Below are positions 57,040 through 64,000 of a DNA stretch of 64,000 nucleotides, in pieces. Both the position numbers and the translations under genes were made by a program. Origin of the DNA: JADGHX01 sp963837755 (GTDB taxonomy: Bacteria > Pseudomonadota > Gammaproteobacteria > Steroidobacterales > Steroidobacteraceae); the NCBI GenBank assembly GCA_963837755.1, contig CAWIOP010000002.1, positions 700,144 to 764,143 of the forward strand. Direction: 5' to 3'. The notes below the pieces were generated by a model. That model did not search any database, was not told where the DNA came from, and was given only the letters and a program-made list of their open reading frames with translations. Each line of letters begins with the position of its first letter. The first letter of the stretch is position 1.

Positions 57040-58207
57040 GTGACACTGCTCGCCCCACTCTTCCTGGCAGGGCTGCTCGCGGTGGGGCTGCCGCTGTGGC
57101 TGCATCGTTTCGCGCGCGACACGCGCACGAAACAACCGTTCGCGTCGCTCATGCTGCTGGAGCAGAGTCGCATTCAGCAAAGCCGTGAGCACACGCTGAG
57201 ATACTGGCTGCTGCTTGCGCTGAGAATCCTGCTGCTGCTCCTCATTGTGCTCACGTTCGCGCAGCCGATGCTTCCGTGGCGCACGCCGCCGCTCGAAGCG
57301 CAGAACCGCAAGCTGCACGTCATCGTGATGGACACTTCGCTGTCGATGCAGCAGGGCGAGCGCTGGCAACAGGCTGTCGAGAAAGCGCAGAGCCTCATCG
57401 CCGCAACGAAGCCTGCGGATCAAGGCATGCTCGTCACCGCGGACTCGCGCGTTCGCGTCGTGCTCGGGCCCGTCAACGGTAGCGACAAGGCGGAGCTGCG
57501 CACCGCGCTCACTACGCTGAAGCCCGGGTTTGCGCGCCTCGACTACGGCATGCTGATGACGAGCGCGTCGTCGTGGATCGGCACGGATCGCCTGGCCACC
57601 GAGCTGCACGTCATCACGGATCTGCAGCGTTCCGCGACGCCGCTGCAGTTCGCCGATCTGGAGCCGCCCGCCGGCGTGACGCTCATCCTCGACGACGTGG
57701 GCACGACGGCCGCAGCCACAAACCAGTTCGTAAGGAGCATCGGCCCCTCCGCGCAGGACGCCAACATCTTCGAAGTGCGTGTTGGCGGCATCGCCCCGCC
57801 GGGCCCGCCGCGCACCGTGGTGTTGTCGATCGACGGGAAGGAAAAGGGCAGAAAGCAGCTCGTCTCGCTCCGTGAAGACGCGACGCCATCAGCCACCTTG
57901 AAGGCGGGCTCGGCTTCCACGCCGGTTGCCGCGCCGGCAACGATCGTAACAGCCGAGGCCACCACCGCCCGTTTCACGGACCTCGATCTTGGCGCCGGCA
58001 CGCATCGCGCCACCGTCTCTCTGGAACCGCAGGACGCCCTCCCGCAGGACGACCAGTTCTTCTCCGTGATCGAGCACCGTGAGCCGCGCGCACTCATCAT
58101 CGGCGCGAATGCCGGCGCGGACGACGTTTCGTATTTCGCGGCGGCTGTCGGTGCGCTCACCAACCCGCGCCTCGCCGTCGAGCGAACGGGCTCCGATGCC
58201 ATCAGCC
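57040..58207 (+). pseudogene. BatA-like membrane VWA protein, 3'-truncated at the junction
   Basis: GTG start at 57040. The N-terminus is the 'BatA / aerotolerance regulator N-terminal' module: 'LLAPLFLAGLLAVGLPLWLH', 'KQPFASLMLLEQSRIQQSRE' and a second helix 'ALRILLLLLIVLTFAQPML'. A VWA domain follows with 'HVIVMDTSLSMQQGERWQQA' (D-x-S-x-S MIDAS). Beta-rich sequence continues cleanly to 'YFAAAVGALTNPRLAVERTG'. At about 58,200 ('SDAIS') similarity to the family stops and the sequence becomes an ABC-transporter permease in another frame. A complete member would have several hundred more residues and a C-terminal helix. Confidence 0.8.
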
Positions 58208-58212
58208 AGCGC
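58196..58212. other. Breakpoint between two unrelated gene fragments
   Basis: Left of here codons start at 58201 (BatA-like frame). Right of here the frame that starts at 58208 encodes 'SAHKNQLSHAFLDAELRQLD', the middle of a FtsX-type permease. Neither gene has its missing part anywhere else in the window. No insertion sequence, tRNA or repeat is visible at the join. Confidence 0.75.
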
Positions 58213-59832
58213 GCACAAGAACCAGCTCAGCCACGCCTTCCTCGACGCCGAGCTCAGGCAGCTCGATGCGCTGCGCCGCGTCATGCGCCGATCTTCCTGC
58301 TGGTCTCCGCCTTCCTCATAAACATCACGCTGGCGCGCATGATCGCGCTGGAGCGCGAGCAGATCGGCTTCGAAGGCGCTCGGCTACGGCCCGCTGCCGA
58401 TCGCAGCCCATTACGTCAAGATCGTGCTGGCGATCACGGCCGTGGGGACAGTGATCGGCTCGGTCGTCGGCGCGTGGCTCGGCAAGGGCCTCACCCGCCT
58501 CTACGCCGAGTTCTTCCACTTCCCGTTCCTGATATTCCGGCACGATGCGGACGTGTACGCGACGGCCGCGCTGGTCTCGATCCTGGCCGCCGTCGTCGGC
58601 GCGCTGAAGGCGGTGAGGGACGTGCTGGCGCTCGCCCCCGCCGTTGCCATGCAGCCGCCCGCGCCCACGCGCTACCGCCAGCTCTCTCTCGGCCGGCTGG
58701 TCCGTCGACACTGTTCTCCCAGCTCACGATCATGGCGCTGCGGCACATCGGGCGCTGGCCCTTCCGGGCCGCGGCCACCACGCTCGGCATCTCGTTCGGC
58801 GTCGCCCTGCTGGTGACGGCGCTGCTCTCCTTCGATTCCGTCGGGCTGATGATCGACGTGGCGTTCTTCCGCACCGAGCGGCGGCAGGCGACGCTGAACT
58901 TCACCGACGAGAAGCACGGGCGGGCATTGGGGGTCGTGCAGCGGCTGCCCGGCGTGCTGCGCGCGGAGCCCTATCGCTCGATGTCGGTGCGGCTGCGCAA
59001 CGGCCACCTGCAGCGCAAGCTGTCGATCGTCGGCAAGCCCCGCCAGATGGACCTCTCGCGCGTCCTCGATCTCGATTTCAAGCCGGTGACGCTGCCCGAG
59101 AGCGGGCTGGTCGTGGGCGAGCGCGTCGCCGAGATCCTGCAGCTGCGGCGCGGCGATGTCGTGGAGGTGGAGATCCTGGAGGGACGCCGCGGCGTCCGGC
59201 AGGTCCCGGTGGCGGACGTGATCAAGAGCTATTTCGGTCTCGCCGTCTTCATGGACATCGATGCGCTCGACACGCTCGTCTACGGCGCGCGGCTGACCGG
59301 GGTGCACATCTCCTACGATGCGCGCCACCAGGGCGATCTGTTCACGGCGATCAAGTCCACGCCGGGGATCGGCTCGATCGCCCTGCAGCGCCACGCGCTC
59401 GCCCGCTTCCGCGAGACGATTGCGCAGAACATCAACTATTCCGTCACGATCTACGTGGCGCTCGCGACCATCATCGCCTTCGGCGTGGTCTACAACAGCG
59501 CGCGCATCCAACTGTCGGAGAACGCGCGCGAGCTGGCGAGCCTGCGCGTGCTGGGCTTCACCCGGGGCGAGGTCTCGCGCGTCCTGCTGACCGAGCTGGC
59601 GCTGCTGACGCTGGCGGCCATCCCGCTCGGCTGGATGATCGGGTACGGGTTCGGCTGGCTGCTGATCCAGGCCTTCTCCAGCGATCTCTATCGCGTGCCC
59701 TTCGTCATCGAGGTGGCGACCTACGCCAAGGCGAGCCTGGTCGTGCTGGCGGCGACCGCGGCCTCGGCGCTGATCGTGCGCCGGCGCATCGACAACCTGG
59801 ATCTCATTGCCGTGCTGAAGACCCGGGACTAG
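58208..59832 (+). pseudogene. ABC transporter permease (FtsX/MacB type), 5'-truncated, with frameshifts
   Basis: Only the C-terminal 540 or so residues are present. The first part is frame-disturbed near 58280-58390 and near 58700 ('LVSAFLINITLARMIALERE', 'AHYVKIVLAITAVGTVIGSV'). From 58730 it is clean: 'LTIMALRHIGRWPFRAAATT' starts the second FtsX half, then a periplasmic region and the last three helices ('YVALATIIAFGVVYNSARIQ', 'LASLRVLGFTRGEVSRVLLT', 'RRRIDNLDLIAVLKTRD'). The two-unit FtsX layout with a following HlyD gene resembles DevC/DevB-type exporters. The missing N-terminus and ATPase gene should lie upstream in the native genome. Confidence 0.82.
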
Positions 59833-59842
59833 GAGCGCCGCC

Positions 59843-61077
59843 ATGCGGAAATTGCCGTCAACCTGGTGAAGCGCGGGCTCCTGGTCGCGGCGCGTTGGCG
59901 CTCGCGGGCGCCCTTGCCTGGGCCATGTGGCCGAAGCCCGTTGGCGTCGATTTCGCGCAGGCGACCCGGGGCCGTCCTGGTGACGGTCGACGAGGAGGGC
60001 AAGACGCGGATCAAGGACGTCTACACGGTCTCCGCCCCGATCGGCGGCAAGCTGCTGCGCCGTCCGCTCGAGGCGGGCGACAGGGTCAAGAAGGACGTGA
60101 CGACCGTTGCCACCATCGAGCCGTCGGCGCCGCCCTTCCTGGACGTGCGCACGCTGCGCGAGCTCGAGGCGCAGGTGGAAGCCGGCAAGGCGGCCGTGGC
60201 GCTCGCCGAGGCGGAAATTCGCCAGGCCGAGTCGGAGCTCGAGTTCGCCGAGAACGAGCTTGGCCGGGCGCGCGCCCTGATCCGCAACAAGACGATCTCG
60301 GAGCGCACGCACGAGCGGGCCAGGATCGACGCGGATACCCGGCGCGCCGCCGTGGCGCGGGCCAAGTCCAACCTGGAGGTGCGCAAGCGCGAGCTGGAGA
60401 GCGCGCAGGCGAGGCTGATCGCGCCGGAGGAGGCGTGGAAGGGCGAGGTGCCGGTCGGATGCTGCGTGACGGTGCGCGCGCCCGTGAGCGGCCGCGTGCT
60501 TCGGCTCATCCAGGAGAGCGAGCGCGTCGTGCTGGCCGGAACGCCATTGGTCGACATCGGCGATCCCGCCGACCTCGAGCTGGTGGTGGAGTATCTCTCG
60601 ACCGACGCGGTGAAGGTGCGCGAAGGGGCGCTTGCGACCGTCGAGGGCTGGGGCGGGACGCCGCTGACGGCCAAGGTGACGCGCGTCGAGCCGGCCGGCT
60701 TCACCAAGGTTTCCGCGCTCGGCATCGAGGAGCAGAGGGTGCGCATCATCCTCTCCCTGGTCAACCCCGGCGAGGCCGCGGAGCGGCTCGGACACGAGTT
60801 CCGGGTGATCGTGAAGATCCAGACCTACAAATCGGCCAAGGCGCTGCGCGTGCCGATCAGCGCGCTGTTCCGCAAGGGCGACAGCTGGGCGGTGTTCGCC
60901 GTCGACCGCGGGCGCGCCCGAGTGGTGCTGGTCGAGATCGGCCCGCGCAATACCGCCTACGCGGAGGTGCTGCGGGGCCTCGCCGAAGGGACCGTCGTTC
61001 TGTTGCACCCGAGCGACCGGATCGCCGAAGGCGTGCGCGTGGTCCGCTCCAACAGCGAGGCGACGCAGGGCAAATGA
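59843..61077 (+). pseudogene. HlyD-family periplasmic adaptor protein, frameshifts near the N-terminus
   Basis: ATG at 59843, ten bases after the permease stop. Correcting two or three single-base shifts between 59850 and 59970 gives an N-terminal anchor ('LVKRGLLVAALALAGALAWA') and 'VDFAQATRGPVLVTVDEEGK'. From 60000 the frame is clean: the barrel-sandwich/lipoyl half 'VYTVSAPIGGKLLRRPLEAG', a long coiled coil (about 60140-60440: 'LAEAEIRQAESELEFAENEL'), the second lipoyl half 'VRAPVSGRVLRLIQESERVV' and a beta-barrel domain. It is expected to bridge the ABC permease to an outer-membrane channel. Confidence 0.85.
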
Positions 61078-61248
61078 AGGGGTTGGCGACCCACGGGGGC
61101 CTGGCGCGATTTGACCCGGCCGGCCAGGGAGCGCCCGTCAGCTCCGACAATTTATTACATTCTGTTACAACCGGGTGGAATTGGCAGGACGTGCGCATGG
61201 TTGGTTGCGGGCATCGGACTTCGAGCAGCCGCCAACCAGGAGCACAGA

Positions 61249-61953
61249 ATGTCCACTCCGACCGGCCTCCAGCACCACTCCGTCGCCCCGCCGACCGTCG
61301 TTATCGACGTGGAGCCGTCCGGGCTGGAGCAGCGCCTTGCCCAGTCATCCCTGCGCCGCGTGGAAGCCAAGGAGTTCGTGTTCGCCGAGGGTGATCCGAC
61401 GACCCACATCTTCCAGGTCGAGACGGGTGCCGTTGCCCTCTACAAGGTGCTCTGCGACGGTCGGCGCCAGGTGGTGGGCTTCGCCTATCCGGGCGACCTC
61501 ATCGGCCTCGGCGCGGCATCCGAGCACGTCATGAACGCTCAGGCCATCAAGCCGACCCGCCTGCGCTGCCTGCCGGTCGCGGTCCTTAACCAGCTCGCAC
61601 GGCAGGATCCACGGCTGGGCTTCAAGCTGTACGAGACGGTGGCGCGCGAGCTGGCGGCCACGCGCGATCTCCTCCTCACAACCGGCCAGCGCAGCGCGAC
61701 CGAGCGCGTGATATCCTTCCTGCTGGCCTTCGCACGCCGCAACGAGCGCGGCGGGAAGGACCCGTGCGTGCTCGACCTGCCGATGACGCGGGCCGACATC
61801 GCCGACTTCCTCGGCCTCACCATCGAGACCGTGAGCCGCACGTTCACCAAGCTCAGGGGCATGGGCCTCATCGAGCTGCCCCAGAGCAGCACCGTGCGCA
61901 TCAAGAACCTGAACGAGCTGCAGGGTCTCGCCGGCGACGCCGACGAGTTCTGA
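61249..61953 (+). CDS. Crp/Fnr-family regulator (FixK-like)
   Basis: A 234-aa regulator. The ATG at 61249 has AGGAG seven bases upstream. The N-terminal cyclic-nucleotide-binding-like barrel ('LRRVEAKEFVFAEGDPTTHI', 'VGFAYPGDLIGLG') is followed by a dimer helix and a Crp-type helix-turn-helix: 'MTRADIADFLGLTIETVSRT' and 'FTKLRGMGLIELPQ'. The N-terminal Cys cluster that binds FeS in Fnr is absent, as in FixK proteins of alphaproteobacteria. The only Cys residues are isolated ('LCDG', 'LRCL', 'PCVLD'). It probably controls microaerobic or stress genes such as the nearby universal stress protein. Confidence 0.88.
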   Translation: MSTPTGLQHHSVAPPTVVIDVEPSGLEQRLAQSSLRRVEAKEFVFAEGDPTTHIFQVETGAVALYKVLCDGRRQVVGFAYPGDLIGLGAASEHVMNAQAIKPTRLRCLPVAVLNQLARQDPRLGFKLYETVARELAATRDLLLTTGQRSATERVISFLLAFARRNERGGKDPCVLDLPMTRADIADFLGLTIETVSRTFTKLRGMGLIELPQSSTVRIKNLNELQGLAGDADEF

Positions 61954-61967
61954 GCCGCGGTTCCCTC

Positions 61968-62000
61968 TCCCCGTGAATATGGAGAGAGGGAGAAGAGCGC
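61968..62000 (+). terminator. Imperfect hairpin after the Crp/Fnr gene
   Basis: CCCTCTCC faces GGAGAGAGGGAG across a short AT-rich loop, about 15 bases after the stop codon. There is no T-run. CCCTCTCC...GGAGAGGG hairpins of this sort are frequent after genes of Rhizobiales, which fits the alphaproteobacterial look of this end. Confidence 0.4.
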
Positions 62001-62043
62001 TGCGGTAGCGGCGGCGTCGGGTCGTCGTTTCGCGCGACCGTGC

Positions 62044-62433
62044 CTACGCGACATCCAGGACGGTGACGACGCGGAAGGTGCGCAGCACGTCGTCCTGCTC
62101 CTTGATGGAGACATACTCGCCGGGGATGAAGGCGTGGGCGGAGAAGCGATAGCCCGCCTCGTCGTGGCCCGGGTCTCCGTGGATGTCGTAGTGGAACGCC
62201 CAGACGTTCCCGCGCTTGTGCAGGATGTGGCCGATCTCCTCGCGCTCGTAGCCCCAGAAGCGGCGCACCCGGCAGCGGTCGCGCAGGGCCTTCCACGCCT
62301 CGAGATCGATGTGGCCCTCGGCGTCGAGCGGGGCGATGAAGTCGTAGCCGCGCTCGCGGCTGCCGTTGGGAAACTCGTGGTCGCGGGCGAGTTCCAGCCG
62401 CACGCGGCGCAGCATCTTCTCCGGCTTGGTCAT
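62044..62433 (-). CDS. Conserved hypothetical protein (129 aa)
   Basis: No function is known to me. A soluble, His- and Trp-rich protein: 'LARDHEFPNGSRERGYDFIA', 'LRDRCRVRRFWGYEREEIGH', 'WAFHYDIHGDPGHDEAGYRF', 'PGEYVSIKEQDDVLRTFRVV'. I recall similar proteins near Crp/Fnr and universal stress genes in alphaproteobacteria. The C-terminal beta-rich part could be a small barrel. It is divergent from the universal stress protein gene, 178 bases away. Confidence 0.7.
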   Translation of the reverse strand: MTKPEKMLRRVRLELARDHEFPNGSRERGYDFIAPLDAEGHIDLEAWKALRDRCRVRRFWGYEREEIGHILHKRGNVWAFHYDIHGDPGHDEAGYRFSAHAFIPGEYVSIKEQDDVLRTFRVVTVLDVA

Positions 62434-62611
62434 GGCGGCTATGGTCCTCGACAGGATGAACGCGAGAGCCGGCCTCGCGGGACCCGGCCTCGTATGCTCG
62501 ATCGCGCGGCAGCCTACATTCCCGGCACGCGGCGGCGTTGACCTGCATCAAGGCTCGCGGTCGCGGCGTTGGCGCTAGTGGGGAGATACAACCGCGGTTA
62601 CGAGGTTTGCC

Positions 62612-63457
62612 ATGGCCTACAAGACGGTGCTGGTGCATTGCAACGACGCGCGGCGCATTGCGCGCGTGACGGAGGCCGCCGCCACCGTGGCGAAGCGGTT
62701 CCAGGCGCATCTGGTCGGCGTCTCCGTCACGCCCCCGGTGGCCGTGATCCCGTCAGGAATGCCTGGCACGCCCGATGCCATCGTGCTCGACGATCTGTGC
62801 GTGGCCTACCGCAAGGACAACCCCGTGCTGCGCGCAGCGTTCGAGGCCGCCGCGGGCGGTAGCGGCCTGAGCATCGAGTGGCGCGAGGCCGATGCCGGCA
62901 GCTCCAACGTCGGCGACACCGTCTTGCAGCACGCGCGCGCTGCCGATCTGATCATCGCGGCGCAGACGGAGCCCGGCTGGCAGGGGAGCGCGCAACTGGA
63001 CGTCGCCGACCGGCTGGCGGTCGAGAGCGGGCGGCCGGTGCTAATCGTCCCGAACGAGGGATTGCACGAGACCTACAGCCGGAAGATTCTGGTCGCCTGG
63101 AACGCGCGCCGCGAGGCAGCGCGCGCTGTGTTCGACGCGCTGCCGCTGCTGCAGCGGGCGCGGGAGGTCAAGGTAATCTGGGTCAACCCGCAGGAGGAAG
63201 ACGGGGCCGCGATGGACGTACCGGCCGCCGACATCTGCGCGGCGCTTGCGCGGCATGGCGTGAAGTGCGAGGCGACCGAGGCCGTGCGCCCGCACGCGGG
63301 GGTGGGGCAGACGCTGTTGATGCGTGCGGCCGAGTATGGCTCTGACTTGCTGGTGATGGGATGCTACGGCCACTCGCGGCTGCGCGAGTTCGTGCTGGGC
63401 GGCGCCAGCCGCCACGTCCTGGAGCATATGACCATGCCCGTGCTGATGTCGCACTGA
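62612..63457 (+). CDS. Universal stress protein with two Usp domains
   Basis: A 281-aa tandem UspA protein. Domain 1 begins 'MAYKTVLVHCNDARRIARVT'; domain 2 begins 'KILVAWNARREAARAVFDAL'. The ATP-binding motif G-2x-G-9x-G-S/T is visible in domain 2 as 'GCYGHSRLREFVLGGASRH'. Domain 1 lacks a clear copy, ending 'AVESGRPVLIVPN'. Such proteins respond to starvation, low oxygen or redox stress. The gene stands close to a FixK-like regulator, which may control it. Confidence 0.88.
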   Translation: MAYKTVLVHCNDARRIARVTEAAATVAKRFQAHLVGVSVTPPVAVIPSGMPGTPDAIVLDDLCVAYRKDNPVLRAAFEAAAGGSGLSIEWREADAGSSNVGDTVLQHARAADLIIAAQTEPGWQGSAQLDVADRLAVESGRPVLIVPNEGLHETYSRKILVAWNARREAARAVFDALPLLQRAREVKVIWVNPQEEDGAAMDVPAADICAALARHGVKCEATEAVRPHAGVGQTLLMRAAEYGSDLLVMGCYGHSRLREFVLGGASRHVLEHMTMPVLMSH

Positions 63458-63712
63458 CAGGGCGGCATCGCTGCAGCGCAGCATCGTCGCACGCCGATCG
63501 CCCTGGCCCGGCGCCCGGTGCATCGCCGCAAGCTGTGGCCCCCTCATCGAAAAACGCACCCCTGACCGCGCGAAGTTGAGGGGAGGACGGCTCGCTGCCA
63601 GATGCGATAGGCTGACCCGAAAATCCCGCCGCTCCATCGATGGGGACCTCGACAGGCCGAGGTGGTGGGAGGCGCGAGCCTTGGGGAGCTGAAACATGGG
63701 GCAGGTCGAGCC

Positions 63713-64000
63713 GTGACGCCGGGCGTGGACCAGCCGACGCTTCAATTGACGGTGTCCCGCCGCATCTTCGTGCTCGTCACGGTCGTGGTTGCTTCGACGT
63801 CCTTCAATGCCGCGACCTTCTCCGTCGTCGCAATCCTGCCCCAGGTGCAGGGGGCGCTGTCCGCCACCACCGACGAGGTGTCGTGGGCCGTAACCTTCTT
63901 CATCCTGGCGACGGCGGTGACTATGCCGATGACCGGTTGGCTGGTCACGAACTTCGGTCGCGGCGCGCGTGCAGTTCTGGAGCCTTGCCGGCTTCACGTT
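63713..64000 (+). CDS. MFS drug exporter of the EmrB/DHA2 type, partial at window end
   Basis: The first 96 codons of an inner-membrane transporter, probably starting at GTG 63713. 'VLVTVVVASTSFNAATFSVV' is helix 1, 'AILPQVQGALSATTDEVSWA' is the loop typical of EmrB ('LP.I...L..S....SW'), and 'FILATAVTMPMTGWLVTNFG' is helix 2 with the start of the G-R-R loop. Near 63960 the frame shifts: the next frame reads 'VQFWSLAGFT', the expected helix 3. An EmrA-type adaptor would be expected downstream, outside the window. Confidence 0.75.
   Translation, partial: MTPGVDQPTLQLTVSRRIFVLVTVVVASTSFNAATFSVVAILPQVQGALSATTDEVSWAVTFFILATAVTMPMTGWLVTNFGRGARAVLEPCRLHV

Noticed and set aside
58672..61008. Minus-strand reading frame of 778 codons opposite the permease and HlyD genes
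   Set aside because: Antisense shadow, His/Arg/Gln-rich with no motif; the plus strand has clear membrane and coiled-coil features.
1..64000. CRISPR arrays, tRNA or rRNA genes, prophage or transposase genes
   Set aside because: None was recognised by eye; no regular direct-repeat/spacer pattern, cloverleaf or transposase motif stood out. A tRNA scan and a repeat finder would be decisive.

Overview
The window is high-GC, gene-dense proteobacterial DNA. No tRNA, rRNA, CRISPR array or complete insertion sequence was seen. Positions 1 to about 58,200 look like a gammaproteobacterium of the Steroidobacteraceae/Nevskiales kind. This is a judgement from gene content: large TonB-dependent receptors, many PQQ dehydrogenases and DUF1592/DUF1552 protein pairs. 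From about 58,200 to the end the genes look alphaproteobacterial (FixK-like Crp/Fnr regulator, ABC permease plus HlyD adaptor, tandem universal stress protein, EmrB-type MFS). The change happens inside a coding region and joins two unrelated half-genes, so it is either an assembly chimera or an illegitimate junction.

Layout. 0-13 kb: small exported protein, PQQ dehydrogenase with cytochrome c tail, TonB receptor, LysR regulator, cytochrome c', cytochrome b561-like protein, second TonB receptor. 12.7-24.7 kb: cassette 1 on the minus strand (MBL hydrolase, DUF1592 diheme protein, DUF1552 protein, exported ankyrin protein, then a prolyl-4-hydroxylase-like gene and a small exported protein), with a divergent MFS transporter and PQQ dehydrogenase. 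24.8-37.4 kb: cassette 2 (DUF1592, DUF1552, ankyrin, then an ethanol/methanol-type PQQ dehydrogenase), its MBL gene divergent, followed by another PQQ dehydrogenase and an epoxide hydrolase. 37.5-39.1 kb: small genes, a broken glutathione S-transferase and a long inverted repeat. 39.1-45.4 kb: cassette 3 (MBL, DUF1592, DUF1552, ankyrin), the best preserved copy. 45.5-47.7 kb: PLP-dependent dehydratase, small protein and an SDR with a signal peptide. 47.7-58.2 kb: two DUF4159 genes and an operon of VWA protein, C13-like protein, TPR/metallopeptidase, MoxR, DUF58 and a truncated BatA-like gene. 58.2-64 kb: the alphaproteobacterial-looking segment.

The most interesting object is the cassette MBL - DUF1592 - DUF1552 - ankyrin, present three times in about 31 kb. 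All products carry export signals (Tat-like for the MBL and DUF1552 proteins). The cassettes are interleaved with four PQQ dehydrogenases, three of which clearly carry their own cytochrome c domain, as does the C-terminus of the fourth. A reasonable inference is a periplasmic oxidation system in which PQQ enzymes pass electrons to cytochromes, with TonB receptors and an MFS transporter for uptake. The substrate cannot be read from the sequence.

Quality caution. Single-base frameshifts are frequent at about 24.5-31.9 kb and 54.2-60 kb, and isolated ones occur elsewhere. The reading frame resumes in another phase with family motifs intact, so most are probably sequencing errors and not true gene decay. 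These genes are given with their full inferred extents.
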